This document shows, piece after piece, positions 13,401 through 25,400 of a stretch of DNA of 64,000 nt. How positions within the stretch are numbered: the first letter of the stretch is position 1; the number at the start of each line of letters is the position of its first letter. The position numbers and the translations under genes are program-made. This stretch comes from Haliclystus octoradiatus (Eukaryota > Cnidaria > Staurozoa > Stauromedusae > Haliclystidae), in assembly GCA_916610825.1 (NCBI GenBank), contig OU744450.1:1178001-1242000 (forward strand), written 5' to 3'. The notes under the pieces are model-generated. The model saw nothing but the letters and a program-made list of their open reading frames with translations. It made no database searches and was not told where the DNA came from.

Positions 13401-16400
13401 TCCAAGTACAAGATCTGTTGACATGTCTTGAGAAGAATCCCGAAATATTTATTAGCGAAAATGTATCTGAAGCATCTGAAAATGTGGATGTGAGTAATAC
13501 AGTCGAATTCGGTCAATGTCTCCCTTTTTCAATGTCCTACATTGCCTAATGTTTCCCACATAAAAGTAATTTTAGCTTCCATTCTCTATACAAATTCTTG
13601 TATTCCTATCTGGTAACACTTTCATCCACACCAAACAAGTTTGACTGTATAATCTTATTTCTTTCAGAATGATAATAATTGAATGTGGGGATGTAGTGTA
13701 TTGATTTTGGCTAACGACCTTTACCCACAGAGCCTTGAGCTCAATCTCTTGGCAGCTAATGTATCCATTAAGTAAAGAAGCGCAATTGTCTAAGTCTCTA
13801 CTTTATGTCAACATTATTTTATAATTTTTAGGATCTTGAAAGTCCGCTTCGTGTACAAGGTTGTCCGTTGGTTGTTGTTGAACGAATGAATGAAGAATTC
13901 ACAAAGATACTTCAAAGCTGCGATTGTCATTCAACAGAATATGTGGACAGGTAAAATTTGATTGATTCAATTCGCGGTCTCAAAGATTGTCAACTAGCAT
14001 TTACTTTTGTGTATTACACCACTTGATAGTCTGTGAGATCTAAGGATGTACAGGAACTTGATTCAACTAAAATGATTTCCTGTTCCAGTTTCTGTTTTGT
14101 CAATCATCTTTGGAAAGATACTCTGCTGCAAATAATCATTTTTCAACTTGAATGAAGAAATGTTTTGAAATGAAAATTAGAACAATCTTTTTAGTTTGGT
14201 CAATTTGTTATGAAAGGTTTTACACTTTCTATGTAACTGATTGGGTTTCATTAAGCGATCAAATGCGGAAATGATAACCTAAAAAGCTGACATTTTGCTT
14301 GTTTTATTGAAAGCCAGAATGAAGTTTTTATTCATCTCTAGTATGATTGTTTGATATTTCAGATTGAAAGATGAGAATGTTGTAGTTGGTATCATCAAAC
14401 GACTCCAGACATATTTCAACGAAGGATCGCCTGATCAACAATCTCGTGTATATATCTTGAGAATCGAACATATGTACTACAAGGTATGTGACAATAAAAA
14501 GTATAGAAATGCAGCAAATCTCCTCTCCCATTCATCAAACAGAAAAAAGTAATATCTTTGAGATAAATCAGCTTATTTTCAGTTTTTGGTCCCGTGGACT
14601 CTTACATATTTTAAATGACGCATAGCTTTGCAATAATTTTTGAATCTGGACCAAGTTTCAAACTCCGTTTCATGAAATTGCTTTGTAGCTCTTTGCATCA
14701 TTCTATGAGCCTTGTTCGGACTCCAAATAACAAAAACAGTACAGATGCTGCTGTGTAGTGGCTAGGGTGTTACGCTTTGGCCCACATGGTCTTGGGTTCA
14801 ATCCCGGGGAGGAGCACTATTTGTTGGCGGCAGGAAGGTTATCTGGCCATAGGACGCAGACACTTGAAAAACTAACCAATTAACCAGCAACTCTAGTGAA
14901 AAGAAGCTTACCCAGTTTGTGGAAAAACAATAAATGTAAAAAAGTGCTGGTCATAATTTTTAATACTCAGACATCAGAAATTTGAGAATATTAATCTAAG
15001 GGTGCACGAGGCAGTAATTTAGTAGTGTCGATGATGGTATTTAAAAATGAATAACATACACCTTTTTTACAGTTGGATCTGAAAGGATTAAAGGAAATCA
15101 AAGAACAAATGGATAAGGAGAATGAAGGTAGCACAAATTAATTGATTTGAACTAATTGAATTTGTTAAATAGTAGGGATGAGACGATTGTTCTAACAACA
15201 ATCGGATTTGCCGATAATCGGCGCCAATTTTTACTAATCGGAAAATAATCGGCATCGGCAAATCAACCACTTTGTCAATCGTTGAACCGATTGTTTTCAG
15301 ACAATGAAATTCAATACAAAAATTTCTTTATTCGAAAATTTATTAATTTAATGTTTTGATGTCATCTTAAACTTAATTAAAAGTTTATATCGCTCAGTGC
15401 AGTCGCTCTGTTTTGTTTACATCGTTTTGTAATTCAAAACCTATTTAAAACGTTCGAATGATTCGTCATGCCACTTGACACCTATTGTTATAAAGTGAAA
15501 AAGGTCAACACATTAGCGTTGATGAATAAAACACGTGAGCATGGTTGAATGAATAATATTATTGAGAATGAGAAAGCGGCCGTCGGGTTTTATTTTGTAG
15601 GAACCAGTTTTAAAATAGTTGAAGTAGTTTGATGTTTAAAAAATGCTTGTACAGCGATTTTATTTTTATTATTTTGGATGAAGTAAACTGGAAAGATATA
15701 CGAATTGTTTACGAGAAAAAGTCCCTTCGTTTAACGTTGCCCGCTTCGTTGTGTGGACAGGCAAACTTTTGCTATCATCAAATTTAAAAAGCATAACGAT
15801 ATTTCATTTGGTTTAATTCAGCTAATTGCAGACTTGCATATATAATGTAATTTCGTATTATAAACTCATGATCTACGTCTACGGTTATGTGTTTTCTCCT
15901 GCTCTTTTGTTTTCAAATTTGATTTGTTTTGGTATTGGAAACAATCGGCAAAAGCCGATTAATGGACCGATTATTATGACTAATCGGCGGCTACCTAATC
16001 GGCATCGAACATCGGTAAATTTCATTATCGTCTCATCCCTATTAAATAGCCAATTACGCAGAATCGCCTAGTCAGGGTCCAAAAATCAGGAATCTTGGAA
16101 TCTTGGAAATGTTGAAAGGCCTTCAGATAGGATTCCTGAAGGCGGAACCTTTAGCTGGACCCTGTGCTTAGTGTACATTTATGATGTCAGACATAAAATT
16201 TTTCAGGCTTTTGGTTTGTGGATTTTAGACTATTTCCACCCTTGTGAACTCTGGTTGTTGCAAATTTCCAATTGAAGTCCATTACAAATAATCTGGATAT
16301 CCTAAATTCCAGACTATTTTTGAAAGTTGAATTCTCAACTCTAAGATAAGATAAAATGTTATTTCCAACCAGCATTTATAGTTGGTCATCATTGGTTTCT

Positions 16401-19400
16401 TAGAATATTTGTGTTGAATAGCTATCCACATGTAGTCAGCAAACTCTTCCTTTCAACGAAGATGCATTGTGTTGCACGTGTGGTAAATTAAATACACAAT
16501 GCCATGTTCTATTGAATTTTTAAGAATCGTTTTGATTTCTTATTTTTCAATTGTATGGTTGTGTCTATGTCGATGAGAGTTTTTGCAACTGTTATTATTT
16601 TTTGCAAATTAGTTTTGACATTAACATTTACATGTGTAGACATTTATATTGACTTTGTTTTAGTATTGGATTTTTGGACATGGGCTAAAAATTAGTAAAG
16701 CATGCTTTCTGACCAGGACCCAATTCTTTTGAATTTTGTTGTTGTTGGAGTTGACCTTTGAATCAGTTCTTAAAAAAGTTGTATGTAACTTGAATGATGG
16801 TTTATGAATAAAAATATCACTTTTCTTCAGAAATAACTCTGGCCGGCCTTCTGAAATCTAGGATTCTACCAAAAAACACACTTAATTGTCTGACTCTGTT
16901 TCTTACCAATTTTGTTGATTTTTAAATTTTAAGGAACTGATAAAAAAGTAAATCAACCAACAGAAAAAACAATAGAAACATCCGCAGAAGAACCTGCAAA
17001 AGTAGAAACGAAAGAAGAATTACCAACAACAACAACAACAACAGAAGAAGACAATACAAATAAAGTTAAAACGGAGGATGAAATTGAAATTGATGATGGT
17101 GCAAACGATGCTCAGATCATTGATGAACTTTGCAAATTTATTTATACCAAAGCAACCGACAGAATTAGAACACGCGCCATGTTATGTCATATTTATCATC
17201 ATGCTTTACATGATCGATGGTATGCAGCAAGAGATTTGATGCTTATTTCGCATTTACAAGAAACAATTAACCACTCTGATGTCGCAACACAGGTATGAAT
17301 ACTGTCACACCTACTATAACGGTTACCCTTGTCATCTAAAATAGCATTTTCTATTGAATCAAACCTGTATATAATGGCAACCTGTCTCTTGTGGTCAATT
17401 TATCTACTTCTCGTAGCTGGCTGTTATATACAGGTTTCACTGTACAACATCATTGGATACCAACTATCAAAACAAAATACCAACCACCACCTACCACCTC
17501 CAAGTTATCACACGTAATTGCTGTTTTGTTCTCCTTTGGACTATTGATGATAATAATATTTTGTTTTCGGTTAACTACATGATACCTGATAGTTGCCCCT
17601 TAAACACAAGTAACATATTTACAGACAAATACAAACATATGAACATACTTTGCCACTGAGCTACTAATCCACTCAAGCTGTATCGCTTTTTTGTTTTGTA
17701 GTAGTATAACATTATAATGTATTACTATGATCCTTTTATATATTTTTTAGATTTTATATAATCGTACAATGGTTCAAATTGGCCTCTGTGCCTTTCGTCA
17801 TGGTATGATTAAAGATGCACATATTGCTTTGCATGATATACAAGCAACTGGTAGAGCAAAAGAATTGTTAGCTCAAGTAAGCAAATCTCTTTATTTCACA
17901 CAGGATCCGACAAAATTGGGGATCCTGGGATCCTAGATCCCAGAAGGCTAGACAAAATTCAGAAGAAAATTGATGTTTTTAATGATTTTCTGGTCAAACC
18001 TCAACAAGAAAATTCAGAAGAAAAAGTTGAAATGCCCCTAGGATTCCAGAAGGCTGAACCTTTTGTCGGACCCTGATTTCACAGTTTTGAAATAATCAAT
18101 GAAATCACACAGTTGAGCCTACCTTTACCGCAGGTTGTTGCCTGTGGTTCAAATCCCTGTCTTAAGTCTGTCTTGGAGATTGAAGCGTGAAAAAGTACCA
18201 TGTTTATGCTAGGGTATAGAACAGGGAGACTTGAATTTGATTGACGTTCAGTGTTGTCACAGTCATGGCTAGGTCTTGGCAACCAATACCAAACTGTCAC
18301 GAGATGTGTTTTGTTTGTTTGACAGTGTCTCATTTATCATTACATATTTCTGTGAGCAAAAAAGGGTCTCCTAGAAATATATAATTAATGCAGGTGCCTT
18401 TGATGGGGCAATCCTGATTGCGTAACTTAATTTGCAGACACGGGTAGACTGATGATTGGGTTCCTGCTTTACTGTAACCAAGAATTTTCATGCCTGCTGG
18501 ATGGCTAATAAATGTGCTATTGTATAACTTGGACATCGGATATCTTTCAATATCATATTAGCTAGACCTCCCTTTCATAAATTAAAAAAATCGTACCGTT
18601 GTGCAATCCAAGCTTAGTTCTGCCCATATCAATATCATGTCTAGAAAATATACATAATTAATGATGAATATTCCAATTGGATTTACCTTCTGTGATTAGC
18701 ATTCTGTGATTAGTATTTTGCATCCCTGGGACTTTTCGATGCAGTTTACTTGATAATGTGTGTGATTTTAATGTTAGGGCCTTATGAATTTGAAAAATAC
18801 TGAGCGGACACCAGAGCAAGAGCGCATTGAGAAGAGAAGATTGGTAAGTAATCAATATCGCCATGACATCGCTTCAGACATTTGTTCATTGTTTCAACCT
18901 TCAAAAGTCTATGGTATACCAATCAAGTGTTCAAACATCTTTCAATGTACACATTATTTCCACTTTCTACCATTTTTATAACTAACGCAGAGTCACATAT
19001 AACCAAGGTCCAACAAGATGTTGAGCCTTCTGTATTCTTTTGACAAATCTACTTTTTATGAAATATTTTTGTTGAAGTTTGAATCATCAAATTGGTAATT
19101 TTCTTCTGAATTTGACCTAACTTTATGGAATCCAGTATTGCAGGCAGGGTATGACAAATTCCGGAAACTTGGAAACCCGGTTTGCGGAAAGCTGGCAAAT
19201 TCAGAAGGAAAAGGCAAATTGATTGATTCAAGGCTAAAATAATTTAAAAAAATATGAAAAATAAAATTTCAATTTTACATTTTTGTATCAGTAAAATTAC
19301 TCAAAACGTTTATCTAAAAAGTTGAGGTTTGCGTAAGTTAAAACATTTTGTTGCACCCTGATTACAGGATTCCCAGTTTTCTCGACCCTGCCATAGCACT

Positions 19401-22400
19401 TAGTTCTGCTTCTGTGTCAGCAAAAATGGTTTTCCCCTCTCTTTACATTGACCTTGCCTGGTGTAATAACTTGTTAATGTTTTTATAGATGCCGTTTCAC
19501 ATGCACATCAATTTGGAGTTATTAGAATGCGTTTATCTCACTGCAGCAATGCTTCTGGAAATACCATATATGGCAGGTATGTGTGTGTGTGTGCTCCTTA
19601 ACGCAAGCTCTTATATTGGATCCGATATAAAATTGCAGACTATTATTATTGCTTTTCAAATTTTTCGGTTTTTATAATGCCAATATGATCCCAACTATTA
19701 GATTATTAGATTATTTGACAACTGGGAGATTATTAAAAAAGCTACACCTTTTCATTTACCATCCAAACAGATCAGAAATTTATTTTTTTCCAATTTTAAA
19801 AATTGGAATACAGCTATTTCTTTTCTTATTTCTTTTCTATCTTTGCTTCTGAATATATACAGCTATTTCTATGTTTGCTATTTTTCCTGTACTCTTATTC
19901 CTGTGAATCCCTTGCTATTTTATCAAACCCTGAGCTAAAATGTTTTGTAACAATCCAAATATTACTGCCCCAATTTCTTGGAACAGTTATGTCGAATAGC
20001 CATCCACATGTAGTCAGCAAACTCTTCCTTTCAACGAAGATGCATTGTGTTACACGTGTGGTAAATTAAATATACAATGCCATGTTCTATTGAATCTTTA
20101 AGAATCGTTTTGATTTCTTAACTTTCAATTGTATGGTTGTGTCTATGTCAATGAGAGTTTTTGCAACTGTTATTATTTTTTGCAAATTAGTTTTGACATT
20201 AACATCTAAAATTGTAAATATATCTAATTTATTTCTGGAATGTAAGCTTTGTAGTTTATTTATAGCTATTCTAGAAAAGCTGCATTCAGGGTCCAACAAA
20301 TTGTTTTACTTTCCGCAAACCTTAACTTTTTAGATAAACGTTTTGAGTAAGTCTACAGACATGAAAACGTAAAATCAAAACTTTATTTTAGCTTTATATC
20401 CAGCATTTTGCCTTTTCCTTCTGAATTTTGCTAGCCTTCCGCAAACTAGGTTTGCAATTGACTTGCCCAAGTCTCACTTTTACTATGACGATTTTGATAT
20501 GTTGGAAAGTGAGACTTGTGTCCTTTGGCAATTCAATTGTTTTAGAAAACAAAGAAACCGCCAACAAAATCGCGTCGATGACGTAGTTTTATTTGAGTAT
20601 TCCAGGGTGTCAACAGTCAACAGCGAACGAATCGTAAAATATATAAGCCTGAAATTTTAAAAGATGTTAAAATATTTGACAGAAATAGTGGCTTGAGTCA
20701 CTTGTTGTATATATATTTCAGGGTATTGGAGCTAATTAAACTGGAAAACTGATTTTATTATTCTAATTTACTAATTCTGGCGAGTCATTGATTTTGCGAA
20801 CGCTGCTGTTTACTGCAAACTTTTTGCCGTTCGTTGGAGATCGAAATGCAGGTTGAAATATGATTCATTGTGGAAATGATAAACATTAAACTTGAATGTT
20901 GCTATATTCTGAATAAATATTTCCCTTGCTTTTGTACACGACGTGGAACTGCTGAATCTTTCGATGGTAACCCAAAGCATTCGCAATGGTACAATATTAA
21001 TCCTGAAGGGTAAAACATTTACAGATAATTTCGCCATCTGTATTTTGAATGATGATGTTGAAAGAAGTTTGTAATTTTTGACAGCAATCAGTTAATCGAC
21101 TTGATTTAATAACCATAAGTTTCCATATAGATTTAATTCATTTCATTTTGGCTTGCATGTTGCATCCATTAATTTACGTAATGTTGGACCCCGTCTTTCT
21201 GCGTACATCAAATGTGTGATAATTTGTCAGAACAATACGATCAAACAGAATGCCGTTGTGCAGAATCCTGCACAACGCTGTACGAAGGGAATAAGTCCCG
21301 CTTACCGCTCGTCAAATAGCGGTATATCAAAGCGGGACTTATAGATCAGTCAAGGTTTGCAAGTTTCCGGACTTTGTCGGACCCTGGCTGCATTTGGTAG
21401 ATGCTTTGTGGAAGTTTATAAATATGTCAGTTAAATCTGGTCAGATTAAGGCTTGGTCAGTTGTTATAGATATGGCACGAGATTTATAATGATAGTGTTT
21501 GAAACAAAGATGCTTTTTGGCTTTTTAAGAGTTATTAGTATTTTGTATTTAACTTGCTTCGATACATTAGAATAAGAATACACCAATTATAAATTCTACA
21601 TGAAACTCTGTCCAATTTTGAAATCAGAACATTTGTAAAATCTATTCCCAAACTTTTTTTCATTCGTTATTTATTTGTAATGATGTGTTTTGTGATCAAT
21701 TTGTTTGTTTATTTATTCACTTAGCTCATGAATTTGATTATCGTCGCAAAATAATCAGCAAAAGCTTTCAGCATCAACTTCGTATTAGTGACAAACAAGC
21801 CTTAATCGGTAATAAACCTTTTCTCTTGTAGATCATTATTATGATTATTGTGATAATTGTAATTTCTAACAGCATTTTCATATTTTATTGATTCACAGGA
21901 CCCCCAGAAAGTATGAGGGAACATATTGTTGCTGCAGCTAAAGCAATGAAGACAGGTGACTGGAAACAATGCTGTGAATATATCCTCAGTGTCAAGGTAT
22001 GGCTATAATCAAGTCTGATGACTATTTTGACTCTATTTTGTTGACTGCTACGACTTATTTGAATTGTCAATAAAATAATTGCCTTTGAAAATAGAAGAAT
22101 TTTATTTTTATTTTAATTAATAGTGTAATTTCTTTTGTAGTGCTGGAATTTATTCAGAAAATCAGAAACTGTTAAACAAATGATTAGGAGGTAATAATTT
22201 ATACAATATCTTGATAGCCATCCACATGTAGTCAGCAAACTCTTCCTTTCAACGAAGATGCATTGTGTTACACGTGTGGTAAATTAAATACACAATGCCA
22301 TGTTCTATTGAATCTTTAAGAATCGTTTTGATTTCTTATTTTTCAATTGTATGGTTGTGTCTATGTCGATGAGAGTTTTTGCAACTGTTATTATTTTTTG

Positions 22401-25400
22401 CAAATTAGTTTTGACATTAACATTCATGTAGCTGTGGAGAATACTCTAGACTCAATCAAATGGCCACTGATGATTTATTCTGAATTATGATTGTTATATA
22501 TTATCTAAGGAAGCTGTCTATAGCGAATGTGCCCCTTGATCAGTAACATGGACACTTTTCAGTAGCTAGGTGAAAATTTACTGTGAATCATAACATGTTC
22601 TCAGTTTTGTAATTGACATTGATTATTCATAGGAAAATCCAAGAAGAGGGTCTTCGAACTTATTTATTCACCTACAACAAGATTTACGATTCAATCAGGT
22701 ATGGCCTCCATGCTCTATCTCTTGATTGTTTTCATAAATTAAATTTCTTTGTATTCTTTTCAAACCCTGATGGTTGCAATTGATAAATCGATTTTTATCT
22801 TTTCCAGTATGCATAGTTTAGCCAACATGTTTGATCTTGAAGGCAACATTGTACACAGTACCATTAGCAAAATGATCATCAACGAAGAGCTGCAGGTATA
22901 GTATTCCTAATGTTCCTCTGTAGCTGCAGTAAACATTCCACCGTTTGAGACCTGCCCAATACCCATACACATGATCCGACAAAAAGCAAAAATCAAATTT
23001 CTGGAAGGCTAGCAAAATTTTGAAGAATGTTTATATATCCTTTCTTAGAAAATTAGAGAAGTGACGATTTAAGAACCCTCAAAGGTGCAAGATTGCCCAA
23101 TTATTTTGAATAACATTCTAATTTCTGGAATGAGAACGCATTTTTAAACCTTGTCCAGAGATAATTTATTGGATCGTCCTCAGTTGACTCAAAGCTTTCA
23201 CACAGAGTGTTCCCATAAAGTTTTAAATGACTGGTTTCGATTTTGCATTGCTATATTTGAACCCTTAAAATTTTTTTGATTGAATTTAAGTAACATTTTG
23301 ATTACAATTTCAAACATTTCTTCCACTGACAGCTGGCTTGTGAAATGCAATTTAAATAAAGCATTTCTCCGCTAACCTTGTTGAATTACTTTTCATCTGT
23401 TTTGTTTGCAGGCATCATGGGATGAACCAACTCAGAGTCTTATCCTGCACCATGGTGCTGAGCCAACTCACTTGCAAAGTTTAGCACTACAATTAGCTGA
23501 AAAGGTAACCATTACATGGGAATTAATGTTGTTTATTTTATAATTACCAGTGATATAAAGGGTTTCCGCCACTGAGAAAAGCCATGTTCAGGAAGGTTTT
23601 TATTTTCAATGTAAAAATGTTGAAAATATTATATTTTTACAGTGAAAATAACATTTAATAAGCAAATCAGTGAACTCCAATTTTTGCTATGACAGCAAGT
23701 TTGTTGTTGTTGTTTCTATCAAAATTCAGAATGTTTCATTGTTGCAAATTTGAAATGCCAGAAAGCTTTGACCCTCAGAGGGGGTTGTAATTTCTGACGA
23801 AAACAAAACTGAAATGGCAGACAAAACTTCAGCAGGCTTAAAAGGATGTTTATTCACAATAGTTACTTTCTTAAATGATTTTTCTGGCCTTCAATATCTA
23901 CCAAAGAGACTTGTAACATTTGTGGTATTATTTTTATATAATAAACAGAATTATTCTGTGGAATGATATTGCCTCACATCCAATGCAGACTTCAGGGAGG
24001 ATTAGCTCAGATGGCAGAGCAACCGAACTTCAGATCGGATCATATCTGATCGACTGTGGTTCAAATCCCCTGAAGGTCAACTCAGCCTTGACTTTATCTA
24101 AAACACCAAATGAGTACCATCTGAGGATGGAGGATGGAATGGTCCAGAGGGAATTGCATTGTGAGTAGCTGTGGCGCATCGTTGCGCATTGACAATCAAT
24201 AATTATCTGCTATGAAATCTGTTGAAATTGATCTGCAGTGTCGCGGCTGAGATCAACAAAGAGCTTTTAAAATCATTGCTCTCAGCAAAAAAAACCACTC
24301 ATCTAGAAATAGAGGAGGGGTACGGGTGCCTTCGGTAGGGCGACACCGTCTACATTTCTTTTAATGCAGATTGCTATTGAAATATATAATGTGTTTGCTA
24401 TTAGTACTTTTTATGGAAATATTCTACATTTGGATATATTTGCTCTTTTATGACAAATGCTCTTAATTTTCCTATGTCAGGTTGGGAATCTTGTCGATCT
24501 GCATGAAAGGATAACAGATTACAAATATGGCAACTATAACCGCGACCGTGGAAACAAGGAATACCAAGGGAAAGGAGATCGCCGTAACCAAGGAGGTAAG
24601 CTAGGATTTTGTGCTCAATTGTAGTTGTCAAGTCCCTATTTTTATTCTGTTCTCCGAGTCATTGTTCTTTGCCACATATATCCAATCCTTTATTCTTCAG
24701 ATTAAGATTGAATTTTAATCCATTTTGAGTGATATTTAATTATACTAAGTTATGTAATAGGAATTAAAGACGAGGCCAATGCCTTTCCGTTACTCAGAGG
24801 ATCACGCGTTTAATTGTGGAGTATCACTGACTGGAGAGCTGAAACTCTAAATAATGGAAAATACTCATCTTTAGAAATATTTAATGTTTTGTCTCGCAAC
24901 AAAACAAAAAAGTGGATTGCTGGATAGAAGAAATAGTATTTATTTCAAAAATGAAACTGTCATTAAATACGCAATTTAAATAGATTTATTACATCTGCGT
25001 AATCTTGCAAGAAATCTTTAAAGTGTTTATCCCGTATATTGGGAGATTGCTTCTTTAGATAGAGAAAAATTTTCTATCAGTACATGTTCTTCCTGTATTT
25101 TTACTTTGCGCAAGTATTTCCCCCTCAAAAATGCAATCAAAGTTACGTTTTTGTGTCTCACTATTTTTCCTCGAACAGGAACCAAATTACTTTCCACAAG
25201 AGAGTTTACACCGGAAAAAACACTAAACATTTTACTGATATGTCTCTAAATAAAAAAACGCTAAACCGAATAAAAATCTGCTTTCGGAATGAAATTTTCA
25301 ACGTTCAGCTGAAGATTTAGAGCTATATTTGATCAATATTCAAGATCCAGGTAAAGAGATATAAGCCTCTAAAGTCAAAAGTTTTTAGTTTTGGATTTTT

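Noticed and set aside
24000-24070. Possible tRNA gene
   Set aside because: A and B boxes are present but the acceptor arm does not close, and the same head begins a 370-bp dispersed repeat with target duplications, so it is a SINE.
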